A stretch of DNA of 64,000 bases from Cohnella endophytica (GCF_003628305.1 NZ_RBZM01000015.1:33953-97952); one strand, 5' to 3'; shown: positions 18,128 through 26,962, counted from the stretch's first letter. Notes: generated by a model not told the origin, from the sequence alone. Program-made: numbers and translations.

Positions 18128-19678
18128 ATGAAAATCCTGATTGTAGACGATGAACCTTTCTACATCGAGCAATTCAAGAAGAAGCTGGCGATCGCCGGCT
18201 CCGAGTCGGGGGTCGAAATCGCCATCGCCGGCGAATGTTACGATGGCCGTGAAGCGCTGGACTTTATCGCCAAGGATAAGCCCGATGCGGTATTCACGGA
18301 TATTCGCATGAGCGCGCTCGACGGCATTGAACTGGCTAAGGCCATCCGGCAACGTTATCCGGAACTTCCCGTCGTCATCGTAAGCGCTTACCCTTCCTTC
18401 GATTATTTGCGCGAAGCGATGCGCGTCAATGTCTCCGAATATCTGCTCAAACCGATCGAAATGCAAGCGTTAAAAGCGATTCTCGACAAGCTGTCACTGC
18501 AATGCCGCAGCCGTAGCAACAAAATGGCCAGGGACTGCCTGCAGGCGGTATTGGCTTCTCCCCAATTGGAGGAAACCACGGTCCAAGCCGCGCTCCGGGC
18601 GCTAGTCCATCCTTACTATCGCGCGCTTTTCATACGCAATAGAGAATCCGTATACGAATATCCGGTGCTGGCGCCTAATATCGAAGAGGACAACGAGGTG
18701 CTGCAAGAGGCTTTAAGACCGTTGTTAACCGGGCAGCCTTCCTGGATCATTCCGCTCGACGACGGAAGGTCGCGGCTGATCGTGCTCGCTCTGACCGATG
18801 CGAACGGGCACGACCTGTCCGCCATTCTGGCAACCGTTTCCGCCCATTACGCCAGCGATGGCATAAGACCGTCCATCATTTACAGCGACGCTTTTGCCGA
18901 TATTCTAACGTTGAACCGTCTCGTCCCTACTCTGCGAACCGCTCTGGCCGATAGAATCGTTATCGGCAAGCCATCGTATTTCGAGTTGTCCGGCCTTAGC
19001 GTGCCTTTGACTGCCCCCTATTCGGATATCGAACGGGCCAAGCTGGACAAGCTGATGGTCTCGCGCGACACTTCCGGAGCGTCAGCGTTCATTCGCGGAC
19101 TGTTTCGGAGCTGGGAGAACGGCAGTTATCCCATGAAAACCATCGGCAAAAGGATGAAGGAAATCGTCTCCGGAATCGAGCGGAATAGTGGCGACTCGAG
19201 CCGGCTGGAACCAGGGGACGGGGACGCGCGAATCGACGAACTTCTGCAGACGGCCCGAACGTTGCCGGAACTCGCCGAAGGGTTCCTTTCCATGCTGGCG
19301 CTCGTCTTCGAATGGGACGAGGCCGAGCAAGAAAACGGGGATTTCAGCCGGCTGTTCGCCCGAATCGAGACTTATATCGCCTCGCATATCGGCCAACCGC
19401 TTTCCCTTCCGTTGCTTACCGAGCAATTCCATGTCTCCAAGACGCTGCTTTGCAACCTATTCCGGGATTATACGGGCAAGTCGTTCGTCGAGTACGTGAC
19501 TTCTTATCGGATGCGCAAAGCGCAGGATCTCATGCGTTACTATCCCCGCATGCGCAACAAGGAGATCGCCGAGATGGTCGGTTACCCCGACCAAAACTAC
19601 TTTAGCCGGGTGTTCACGACGGCAATCGGCATGAGTCCGAGCGATTTCCGGTCGCGCAGCGCCGCTAGCGGAGATTAA
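18128..19678 (+). CDS. YesN-type response regulator with AraC DNA-binding domain
   Basis: A 516-residue regulator. The receiver domain (1-120) shows the acidic pair D7/D8, phosphoacceptor D58 in VFTDIRM and the conserved lysine in YLLKPI. The middle part is a poorly conserved linker, and residues about 415-510 form an AraC-type double helix-turn-helix (HVSKTLLCNLFRDYTGKSF and KEIAEMVGYPDQNYFSRVF). AraC-type proteins bind direct repeats about two helical turns apart, which matches the 21-bp half-sites at the three promoters around it. Predicted activator of the sugar operon, serine hydrolase and beta-helix gene. Confidence 0.92.
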   Translation: MKILIVDDEPFYIEQFKKKLAIAGSESGVEIAIAGECYDGREALDFIAKDKPDAVFTDIRMSALDGIELAKAIRQRYPELPVVIVSAYPSFDYLREAMRVNVSEYLLKPIEMQALKAILDKLSLQCRSRSNKMARDCLQAVLASPQLEETTVQAALRALVHPYYRALFIRNRESVYEYPVLAPNIEEDNEVLQEALRPLLTGQPSWIIPLDDGRSRLIVLALTDANGHDLSAILATVSAHYASDGIRPSIIYSDAFADILTLNRLVPTLRTALADRIVIGKPSYFELSGLSVPLTAPYSDIERAKLDKLMVSRDTSGASAFIRGLFRSWENGSYPMKTIGKRMKEIVSGIERNSGDSSRLEPGDGDARIDELLQTARTLPELAEGFLSMLALVFEWDEAEQENGDFSRLFARIETYIASHIGQPLSLPLLTEQFHVSKTLLCNLFRDYTGKSFVEYVTSYRMRKAQDLMRYYPRMRNKEIAEMVGYPDQNYFSRVFTTAIGMSPSDFRSRSAASGD

Positions 19679-19686
19679 CGCCTTAT

Positions 19687-19752
19687 TTGTCCAATATTCC
19701 ATGTCTTCCGAACGATTATCCATATCTTCCTCCCGATTTTCTCCGCTATAAT
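19687..19752 (+). promoter_or_regulatory. Promoter of the beta-helix gene with paired TCCA half-sites (site C)
   Basis: Plus strand: TTGTCC (19687-19692), half-site TCCATGTC (19698-19705), CCGAACGAT in the middle, half-site TCCATATC (19719-19726), 20 bp, then -10 TATAAT (19747-19752). Same spacing (21 and 20 bp) as sites A and B on the other strand, so the element reads with the transcription direction each time. Confidence 0.78.
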
Positions 19753-19815
19753 TCGCACCAAGAGCGGCCGAACGAATAGCACGGCGGCCGTCAACTTGAA
19801 AGAGGAGCTGAATAT

Positions 19816-22143
19816 ATGAATTCAAGGTTTTGGCGTATGGCAATCGTTTTCGCGCTCGTACTGCTACTTACCGCACCTCGACTTACCGACCTTCCCATCG
19901 CGTACGCTTCATCGCAGACGTATTACGTCAGTTTTTCCTCCGGCAACGATTCGAATGACGGGCTTAGCGCCGCCACTCCCTGGAAGACGCTTGGCAAGGT
20001 TTCTTCCCGGACTTTCGGCGTCGGCGATTCCGTTTTGCTTAAGAAAGGCGATACTTGGACCGGGGAAACGCTGTATCTGAACGGCAACGGCACTTCGTCC
20101 AACTGGATCACGCTCTCCTCGTACGGAACGGGAACGGCCAAGCCCGCCATTACTCCCTATGCTTCCGTGGCCGCAATTCCCGCCGCCAATCCAACCAATC
20201 TCGCCGCGAACGGCTTGCTCTACGCCGTTTATCTTCATAATGCAGCCGGCTGGAAAATCAACGGACTCGAAATCGGTTACGCCAAGAGCGGCATCGTATA
20301 CGTCAACGATACCGGCGGGACGCGCGACGGGTTATGGATCGAGGACTGCTACATCCACGACATCGTCAAATGGCCGATGAACCCTTTTCCATCTGCCGAT
20401 AATCGGCTTGCCGCTCTACAGATCATGTCCTATTCGGTAGGTATCTACACCCATCTGGACGAATCATCGCCTTCCAATCAGCGACTAAAAAACGTCACGG
20501 TCAAAAATGTCGCGATCGATCGGACCGACGGGCCGCTCGAAATCCGCAAAGCAGACAACGTGTCTCTCGAAGGAATCCATACGAACGATTCGTACCACGA
20601 GGGCGTTCAGCTGACGGGCATAAACGTCGGTTACTCCGGGACTCCGATCGGTCTCATGAAGAACAGCGTCATTCTTAATTCCGGCATCAACGGCATGGCG
20701 TGGGGAACCGCCGGCCTGCAATTCAACGCCGTAGAGAACTTCGTGGCCGACAACGTTGAAATCGGTTATACCTATTCTCCGAACGGTATTGACGGCGTCG
20801 GCATCGATTACGAGGGACTGAACAAAAACGTCACCGTAAAGAACAGCTTCATCCACGACAATGCGGACGAAGCTGTGATGGTATACCGCAATCCCCAGTG
20901 GAGCGGAGGCGTCGAGAACGTCAATACGAGTTTGATCGACAACGTTTTCCAGAATAACGGTATCAACAACGACGGCAACCCGCACGCGGCCTTCTTGGTG
21001 CAGCAGTACAACTATGCGAACGGGGGCACCGTATCGGGCAACACGATCGTCAAGACAAGCCGGGCGCAAGCGCTCAACATGATCGTCGAGCGCACGCCCC
21101 AATTCAACGAATACTGGCCAACGGGCAGTTATTCCCTTTCGAATAATACCGTCAAACTTCCGAACGGCAATATTTTGAATTACGCCTCCACGGGCTTCAG
21201 CGGCACTCAGGGCAAGAACGGTTGGACCTACAGGCAATTCAACGGCTCGACGATCAGCGATCTCTCTTGGAACAATACCGATCAAACCTGGCAAGGTAGC
21301 GCGACATTCTTGCTCGTCGGCGAAGACTGGATGCATCCCGCGACCGGATATGTAACCGAGCGTATTTGGACGGCTCCGGCCTCGGAAAATATCCGAATTA
21401 CGGGTAATCCCAAGAAAACCGATTCCGCTCTAGGCAACGGAGTCATCACGAGCATCTGGAAGAACGGCACCCAGATCTGGGCGCAGACGGTCACGACTAC
21501 GACCGGCGTCCAACACGACATGCAAGTCAGCGTTAATGCGGGCGACACGATCGCGTTCGTCTTGGATCCCAACGGCGATTCCTCCTACGATAAGACGACT
21601 TGGAATCCGGTCGTCGAGGAAATCAAACAGACGGCTTACACGGCGAACACGGACTTCGGTCCGCAGCAAGGCATGTACGGCTGGCGTTATGTCGAAAACA
21701 ACGGGAGCGCCGAAACGAATATGACGTGGAACGGCGCTTCGGGCGTTTGGTCGGGATCCGTAAACAACCTGTTGATCGGGGACGACTGGCAGCATCCGGC
21801 AATCGGAATTCAATCGCAGCGGAAATGGGTCTCACCTTCGTCCGGCACCGTGCGGATTACGGGGACCGTCCGGAAGTACGACTCCGCCTCCGGCAACGGC
21901 GTTATCGCAAGCATCTGGAAGAACGGGACCAAAATATGGGGAGATACGTCGGTAACAACCTTGACTGGAACATCGCACGACTTTACGGCAACGGTAGCGG
22001 CGGGCGATGCCCTCTATTTCAAGATCGATGCGAACGGGGAGCCTTCCAACGATAAGACGTTTTGGAATCCAACGATCAGTCTCGCTCCGTCCTTCAGCTT
22101 CGACGAGAAGATGGCGCCGTATTGGTCGGGAACTTCGATGTAA
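19816..22143 (+). CDS. Secreted right-handed beta-helix protein with duplicated C-terminal domain
   Basis: A 775-residue exported protein. Residues 1-31 are a signal peptide, followed by YYVSFSSGNDSNDG, the typical start of pectate-lyase-like parallel beta-helices. About 35-455 are beta-helix rungs with many N-G-I and D-N-V turns (VYVNDTGGT, DNVFQNNGINNDG). Two related domains of about 145 residues follow (460-603 and 611-755). Start ATG has GAGGAG nearby. It is controlled by promoter site C, so it is probably the extracellular enzyme (lyase or hydrolase) that releases oligosaccharides for the ABC importer. The catalytic residues and substrate are not evident. Confidence 0.8.
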   Translation: MNSRFWRMAIVFALVLLLTAPRLTDLPIAYASSQTYYVSFSSGNDSNDGLSAATPWKTLGKVSSRTFGVGDSVLLKKGDTWTGETLYLNGNGTSSNWITLSSYGTGTAKPAITPYASVAAIPAANPTNLAANGLLYAVYLHNAAGWKINGLEIGYAKSGIVYVNDTGGTRDGLWIEDCYIHDIVKWPMNPFPSADNRLAALQIMSYSVGIYTHLDESSPSNQRLKNVTVKNVAIDRTDGPLEIRKADNVSLEGIHTNDSYHEGVQLTGINVGYSGTPIGLMKNSVILNSGINGMAWGTAGLQFNAVENFVADNVEIGYTYSPNGIDGVGIDYEGLNKNVTVKNSFIHDNADEAVMVYRNPQWSGGVENVNTSLIDNVFQNNGINNDGNPHAAFLVQQYNYANGGTVSGNTIVKTSRAQALNMIVERTPQFNEYWPTGSYSLSNNTVKLPNGNILNYASTGFSGTQGKNGWTYRQFNGSTISDLSWNNTDQTWQGSATFLLVGEDWMHPATGYVTERIWTAPASENIRITGNPKKTDSALGNGVITSIWKNGTQIWAQTVTTTTGVQHDMQVSVNAGDTIAFVLDPNGDSSYDKTTWNPVVEEIKQTAYTANTDFGPQQGMYGWRYVENNGSAETNMTWNGASGVWSGSVNNLLIGDDWQHPAIGIQSQRKWVSPSSGTVRITGTVRKYDSASGNGVIASIWKNGTKIWGDTSVTTLTGTSHDFTATVAAGDALYFKIDANGEPSNDKTFWNPTISLAPSFSFDEKMAPYWSGTSM
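21195..22080 (+). repeat. Internal tandem domain duplication in the beta-helix protein
   Basis: Two coding repeats at about 21195-21625 and 21645-22080. Shared patterns in both copies are GWxY, NNGS/FNGS, WNG/WNN, GDDWxHPA, the stretch GNGVIxSIWKNGTxIW and DKTxWNP. The conserved G-x-D-W-x-H-P and I-W-K-N-G-T patterns suggest a carbohydrate-binding or wall-attachment beta-sandwich domain. Confidence 0.8.
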
Positions 22144-22270
22144 AACGAATCGGTTCAGAATCACCCGAACGATTTCCTGGTGCACGCTTATGCCAAATAA
22201 TACATTCCCTCTCCAAACCACCTTCTTATGACGAACGCCGGCATTCCCTTGCTCTTGGTTAATGCGCAAA

Positions 22271-22300
22271 GAAAAAAGTCAGCACAATGGCTGACTTTTT
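22271..22300. terminator. Bidirectional intrinsic terminator
   Basis: Stem GTCAGC (22278-22283) / GCTGAC (22290-22295) flanked by A6 on the left and T5 on the right. It can end both the beta-helix gene (plus) and the rqcP operon (minus), and marks the border between the island and the ori-proximal block. Confidence 0.85.
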
Positions 22301-22321
22301 CGCGTTCTATTGGCAAAGTGC

Positions 22322-22603
22322 TTAGAGCCCGAACGGGTCTTCCTCGCGCTTGCGGGCTTCTTCCTTCAGGACGGTGTACATGCCGGCGACATCTTCCTTG
22401 CGGGTGGACTCGGCCAACCGCTCGATCTGCACGGTTAACGTCCGCTGCCCGAATTGGACGTCCAGCACGTCTCCAACTTTTACGGTGGCGCTCGGTTTAG
22501 CCTCTTTACCATTGAGAAGGACGCGCCCCTGTTCGGACACGTCCTTCGCAACGGTGCGGCGCTTAATAAGGCGCGACACCTTCAAAAACTTATCGAGACG
22601 CAT
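22322..22603 (-). CDS. rqcP: S4-domain ribosome-associated quality-control factor RqcP (YabO)
   Basis: A 93-residue RNA-binding protein: an S4 domain occupies residues 1-60 (MRLDKFLKVSRLIKRRTVA; GRVLLNGKEAKPSATVKVGD). RqcP works with RqcH on stalled 50S subunits to add C-terminal alanine tails. It starts only 4 nt after the stop of the HU gene and has no clear ribosome site, so it may depend on coupled translation. In B. subtilis it follows yabN and precedes yabP; here it ends at a terminator. Confidence 0.92.
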   Translation of the reverse strand: MRLDKFLKVSRLIKRRTVAKDVSEQGRVLLNGKEAKPSATVKVGDVLDVQFGQRTLTVQIERLAESTRKEDVAGMYTVLKEEARKREEDPFGL

Positions 22604-22607
22604 CTAA

Positions 22608-22880
22608 TTACTTAACGGCGTCTTTCAGTTTGTTACCCGCTTTGAAAGCAGGAACTTTGGAAGCAGGGATCGTGATGGAGTTACCCGTTTGCGGGTTGCG
22701 GCCTACGCGGCCGGAGCGGCTGCGAGTTTCGAACGTGCCGAAGCCGATCAGTTGTACTTTGTCTCCGCCAGCAAGAGCGTCGGTTACTTCGCCCAAGAAG
22801 CCATTCAATACGGATTCTACGTCTTTCTTCGTCAAGCCGCTTTTTTCTGCGATGTTGTTGATCAGGTCTGTTTTGTTCAT
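22608..22880 (-). CDS. hup: HU-family nucleoid DNA-binding protein
   Basis: A 90-residue HU protein with the complete signature: MNKTDLINNIAEKSGLTKKD, the GFGTFE segment, and the DNA-binding arm RSGRVGRNPQTGNSI with the tip RNPQTG. AGGAGG lies upstream of the ATG. Abundant chromosome-compacting protein acting as a dimer. Located between mazG and rqcP; in B. subtilis its homologue is elsewhere. Confidence 0.96.
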   Translation of the reverse strand: MNKTDLINNIAEKSGLTKKDVESVLNGFLGEVTDALAGGDKVQLIGFGTFETRSRSGRVGRNPQTGNSITIPASKVPAFKAGNKLKDAVK

Positions 22881-23068
22881 GGTACGGAATTCCTCCTATG
22901 ATCTTTACCTAAATTCGTCGGGCGAGCCCTTGAGCCGCCTGCAACGTTTGATTGTTTATTGCATGAAGTGTACTATTCTGTCCCTTGCTAAAAAAATCCT
23001 GCCAATTCGCAAAAAAATTTCTCGAAATAGGTAGAAAGTACGGGAAAATCAGCGAATTTTAGGTCTTT

Positions 23069-24556
23069 TTAAGGTTTTACGCGCATTTTGGCCTCTCGCC
23101 ACCAATTATCCATCTCTAACAAGTCAGTCTGCTCAAAAGTCCGTCCGCTTATACGCAGTTGCTCTTCGATGTACTTGAAACGCTCCGCGAACTTGCGATT
23201 CGTGCCCGCGAGAGCTTCTTCGGGATCTGCTTTGAGGAAACGGGAGGCATTAACGACAGCGAACAGAAGATCGCCCAGTTCGTCCTTCTGACGCTCCGAA
23301 GATTCCTCTTTGGCCGCATGGCGCAGTTCTTGCAGCTCTTCCTCGATTTTATCGAACACGCCGGTCAGATCGGGCCAATCGAAGCCGACGCCGGACGCTT
23401 TCTTCTGGATCTTATGAGCGCGCGGGAGGGCGGGAAGATCCTTCGGAAGGCCGTCGAGGAGCGATAGGCGTTCTTCGCGTCCTTTGAGTTTCTTTTCTTC
23501 GGCTTTCATTTGCTCCCAGTTAGCCAGTGCTTCTTCCGCGTCTTGGGCATTCTCGCCGCCGAAAACGTGAGGATGACGGAAAATCAGCTTATCGTTCAGC
23601 TCCGCAAGCACGTCGAACACGTCGAACGCACCGGTCTCCTCTTCCATCTGGCTATGCAGAAGCACTTGCAGAATCACGTCGCCGAACTCTTCCTTCATTC
23701 CGTCCGGATCGTCCAGATCGAGCGCTTCGATCGCTTCGAACGTCTCTTCGATAAAGTTGCGGCGAATAGATTGGTGCGTCTGCTCGCGATCCCACGGACA
23801 GCCTTCGGGGCTACGGAGAATCGAGACGATCTCGTGTAGCCGTTCAAACGAACGACGGCGAAGGCGGTCGTCCGCGCTCGCCGGAACGTATACGAGCATG
23901 AGGTTGCCGTAAGTTTCCTGACGGTCGAGTTCATGAAGGGGGATTTGCCTGATGTTCTCTTGTCCGGCAACGCCGAGAGCTTGGCCTACGATGACCGGAT
24001 GGTCGTCCGGGTAGACGCCCATCAGCGTCAGCTTCACTTCGGAAGCGGTAAAGGCGTCGTACACTTGCCCGATGACCGTGTGCAAGCGCGGGCGCAGATG
24101 CTCGCGGGACAAGTCGGCCGCGTCGAGAAGCTGGAAGCCTTCGATCGGATCGAAGCCGAGCCGAGTAAACGCTTGATCGAGGAAGCTCTCGCCGCCGAGC
24201 AAGGCGAGCGAAACGCCTTCGCTGTCGGCGCGTTGGCGGAGCAGCTGAACGGCGCGCTCCGCGACCATCGGATGGCCCGGAACCGCGTAGACGATTTTCT
24301 CGTCGGGATATTGCTTTGCGATATGGAGAAGCGAATTCGCGATCGCTTCGTATACGTCTTCGAAAGAATCGGACTGCTCGTACAGCGAGTCGAAAGACTC
24401 GAACGAGACGCCGCGGAGCTTAAGATCCGCAACCGCCGGATGATCCGCCGTGCGCAGGTAGCGACGCTTGGACTGCTCCAATACTTTAAGCGTGCCGAGC
24501 GTCAGTTGATCTTCTCCGCCGGAACCCAGTCCGACGACCGTTATGGATGGTGGCAT
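23069..24556 (-). CDS. mazG: MazG-type nucleoside triphosphate pyrophosphohydrolase with methylase domain (YabN)
   Basis: A 495-residue two-domain protein. Residues 1-220 form a tetrapyrrole-methylase-like domain (VVGLGSGGEDQLTLGT; YAVPGHPMVAERAV); residues 225-495 contain MazG modules with the Mg2+-binding glutamates (EETFEAIEALDLDD; EEFGDVILQVLLHS; KDELGDLLFAVVN). It hydrolyses non-canonical NTPs to monophosphates. The syntenic position next to yabM and spoVT matches yabN of B. subtilis. Confidence 0.94.
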   Translation of the reverse strand: MPPSITVVGLGSGGEDQLTLGTLKVLEQSKRRYLRTADHPAVADLKLRGVSFESFDSLYEQSDSFEDVYEAIANSLLHIAKQYPDEKIVYAVPGHPMVAERAVQLLRQRADSEGVSLALLGGESFLDQAFTRLGFDPIEGFQLLDAADLSREHLRPRLHTVIGQVYDAFTASEVKLTLMGVYPDDHPVIVGQALGVAGQENIRQIPLHELDRQETYGNLMLVYVPASADDRLRRRSFERLHEIVSILRSPEGCPWDREQTHQSIRRNFIEETFEAIEALDLDDPDGMKEEFGDVILQVLLHSQMEEETGAFDVFDVLAELNDKLIFRHPHVFGGENAQDAEEALANWEQMKAEEKKLKGREERLSLLDGLPKDLPALPRAHKIQKKASGVGFDWPDLTGVFDKIEEELQELRHAAKEESSERQKDELGDLLFAVVNASRFLKADPEEALAGTNRKFAERFKYIEEQLRISGRTFEQTDLLEMDNWWREAKMRVKP

Positions 24557-24640
24557 TGTGGTGGATCATCCTTTCTTGGTTGAGCTTGCGTGCTAGGAAT
24601 CCGCTCGAATCGGCGACAGCTCCAACGCCGCTTAGGCGGG

Positions 24641-25015
24641 AGTTAGTCGGTTTGGGCGAGTAACTATGTGCTGGGAGTACCTCTTCGGCGGGAGTTAGTC
24701 GGTTTGGGCGAGTAACTACGTGCCGGAAGCGCCTCTTGGGCGGGAGTTAGTCGGTTTGAGCGAGTAACTACGTGCCGGAAGCGCCTCTTGGGCGGGAGTT
24801 AGTCGGTTTGAGCGAGTAACTACGTGCTGAGAGTACCTCTGAACAGCCAGTTAGTCGATTATTTCGAGTAACTCCATGCTGGAAGTACCTGCGAACCGCC
24901 AGTTAGTCGATTATTTCGAGTAACTCCGTGCTGGGAGCCCCTCAAACCGCCAACTATTCGGTTTTTTCGAGTAACTCCGTGCTGGGAGTACCTCTAACCC
25001 GCCAACAACTCTAAC
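24641..25015. repeat. Seven-copy 52-bp tandem repeat with internal palindromes
   Basis: Unit starts at 24641, 24693, 24745, 24797, 24849, 24901 and about 24952, a period of 52 bp (last step 51), then a decayed partial copy. Each unit contains the inverted repeat AGTTAGTCG-N7-CGAGTAACT. Copies 1-4 are GC-richer and almost identical; 5-7 share another variant (GATTATTTCGAG). It fills most of the 487-bp gap between the yabM-like gene and mazG; no gene is seen there. Confidence 0.9.
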
Positions 25016-25043
25016 TCTGCCCGCTGTTCCCCCGAGGGTAAAG

Positions 25044-26822
25044 CTACTCGGAATGCGAGGCCGATGAACTGTCTCTGCCTTTATGTAACGTAGGGATGCG
25101 CAGCAACCAGGCGTCAATTCGGCTGCCGGAGATGCCCGGCAGCTCGCGCCATTGCTGCGGAGCGACGGCGCCCAAGGCGACGAGCGCCGCGGCGAAGACG
25201 GCGGCTCCGACGGCGACGCCCGGCAGGGCGACGAGGAGGGCCCCGACGCGCGCGGGCAGAGCGGCGGTAACCGCGTCTAACGCGAGCGCGACAAGCGCGA
25301 CCGCGGCCGCCATAGCGGCCAGAGCAGCGCCTGAGCGCCATGCGAGCGAAGCGCGCGGGGCGGGCAGTTGGACGCGCTGACGCAAGGACAGCGCGTTAAG
25401 CACCGCCGCAGCGGCGAAGGCGCCGGCCATGGCGACTGCCGCGCCGTTGATGCCGTACGCGGGCACTAGCACCGCGTTGAGCGTTAGCTTGAGCAGCGCG
25501 GCGGCGGCCAAGTTCACGGCAGGCGACCGCAAGTCGCCCATGCCTTGCAGCAACGCCGCGCTCACCGCCTGCAGGGTGCCGCCCGCCGCGGCCAACCCCA
25601 CGATCGCCATCGCGGCGGTGCCGCTGCGATCGGAGAACAAAGCCTCGTTGATCGGCGCGGAGAGCAGCGCCAGCCCGATCGCGGACGCGCACCCGACCCA
25701 CCATGCGAATCGCATGGCGAATTGGGCTCGCGCCGCGAACTCCGCGGAATCGCCGCGGGCTCTAGCCGCCGTCAGCGCGGGTACGATCGCCGCGGCTGCA
25801 CCGGCCGCCGCCATAGTCACGAGTTGCAGCAGCGCGATGCCCCGGTTGTAAACGCCGAATTGGGCGATCGCCCGGAGCGAGTCATCCGCCGAACCCCCCT
25901 GCTGCAAAAATCGCGGAATCGAGAATGCGTCGATTAGCCCAAACAGCGGCGCGACGACCGATGCGATCGCGACCGGAATGGCCACGAGAGCGATCCGCTT
26001 CACCAGAGCTCGCCTCGTCTCCGGCAGCTTAACGAATCGCGAACCGGATATTCCATTATCTGTTCCCGCGTTTTCTCCATCGCCGACTCCTGCGGCCTTG
26101 AAGCTTTTCCGTGCTCCCGTCGCCCGAATGACGATGGGCTTATTGCTTCCGCGCATGGATTGCCACAGCATCGCGACAAGTCCCGCGATCGCGCCGGTCG
26201 CCAATCCGCCGTGAACGGCCGCTGCCGTCGCGGAAGGCGACCAAGCGGCGTCTACCGCCCAGATCAGCGCCACGAGCATAAACGTCACGCGCGCGGTTTG
26301 CTCGGACAGCTGCGATAGCGCCGGACGCAACATATTCATTCGACCTTGACTGTAACCTCTAAGTACTGCCGTCGCGGGTGCGAACAGCAATGCCAGAGAC
26401 GACATACGGATTGCGGGAGCAGCGTCGTCCAGCTTCATCCAATGAGCGAAAGTATCCGCGCCAAGCCAAAGAATGCCGAACATGAGCAGGCCGCTTAGGC
26501 TTAATAGCCCCAGCGCCCACCGAAGAACGCGTTGCGCCCCTTGTTCGTCCCCATGCGCCGTTCTCTCGGCCACGAGCACGCTGACGGCGACGGGAATACC
26601 TGCCGAAGCCAGCGTCATCCACATGACCGCCAGCGCGTAGACCGCGCTGTACAAGCCGAACACTTCGTCGCCGGCCATGTTCTGCAGCGGTATTTTCTGC
26701 AACGTACCGATCAACTTAGAGAGCAAAGCCGCCCCGCCTAGCAGAGCCGCCCCTTGCCATAACGCCTTTTTCCCCATCTCCTGGGGTTCCACTTCGATTC
26801 GCATCCTGGATCCATTCCCCAT
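25044..26822 (-). CDS. yabM: Polysaccharide flippase of the SpoVB/MurJ superfamily (YabM)
   Basis: A protein of up to 592 residues with about 14 hydrophobic segments, beginning with WQGAALLGGAALLSKLIGT, typical of the MVF/SpoVB branch of MOP exporters that move lipid-linked saccharides across the membrane. Position between spoVT and mazG matches yabM. The C-terminal half is extremely rich in alanine and GC (about 25100-25800), more than its neighbours. The start is uncertain: ATGs at 26822, 26804 and 26777 are possible, none with an ideal ribosome site. Confidence 0.88.
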   Translation of the reverse strand: MGNGSRMRIEVEPQEMGKKALWQGAALLGGAALLSKLIGTLQKIPLQNMAGDEVFGLYSAVYALAVMWMTLASAGIPVAVSVLVAERTAHGDEQGAQRVLRWALGLLSLSGLLMFGILWLGADTFAHWMKLDDAAPAIRMSSLALLFAPATAVLRGYSQGRMNMLRPALSQLSEQTARVTFMLVALIWAVDAAWSPSATAAAVHGGLATGAIAGLVAMLWQSMRGSNKPIVIRATGARKSFKAAGVGDGENAGTDNGISGSRFVKLPETRRALVKRIALVAIPVAIASVVAPLFGLIDAFSIPRFLQQGGSADDSLRAIAQFGVYNRGIALLQLVTMAAAGAAAAIVPALTAARARGDSAEFAARAQFAMRFAWWVGCASAIGLALLSAPINEALFSDRSGTAAMAIVGLAAAGGTLQAVSAALLQGMGDLRSPAVNLAAAALLKLTLNAVLVPAYGINGAAVAMAGAFAAAAVLNALSLRQRVQLPAPRASLAWRSGAALAAMAAAVALVALALDAVTAALPARVGALLVALPGVAVGAAVFAAALVALGAVAPQQWRELPGISGSRIDAWLLRIPTLHKGRDSSSASHSE

Positions 26823-26908
26823 TCCCGCGCCTTGCGAACAATCCGATTTCCCGCTTCCTTATTCTCCCGGTGCATGCTCGTGATTCGATTATAAACGAAA
26901 GCCGCATA

Positions 26909-26962
26909 GCAAAAAAGCTTCCCGGAGAACAGATTGCGCCTCTGTTTCTATCCGAGAAACTT
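26909..26962 (-). terminator. Terminator after spoVT
   Basis: Arms AAGTTTCTCGGA (26951-26962) and TCCGGGAAGCTT (26915-26920 and preceding bases) on the minus strand pair with a few G-U pairs and are followed by T6. A TATAAT at 26888-26893 just beyond could serve the yabM-like gene but has no convincing -35 box. Confidence 0.75.

Noticed and set aside
20485..21336. 283-codon open frame antisense to the beta-helix gene
   Set aside because: Shadow of the real gene, which has a signal peptide, ribosome site and promoter.
24641..25015. CRISPR-like array
   Set aside because: Whole 52-bp units repeat without variable spacers, and no cas genes are present.
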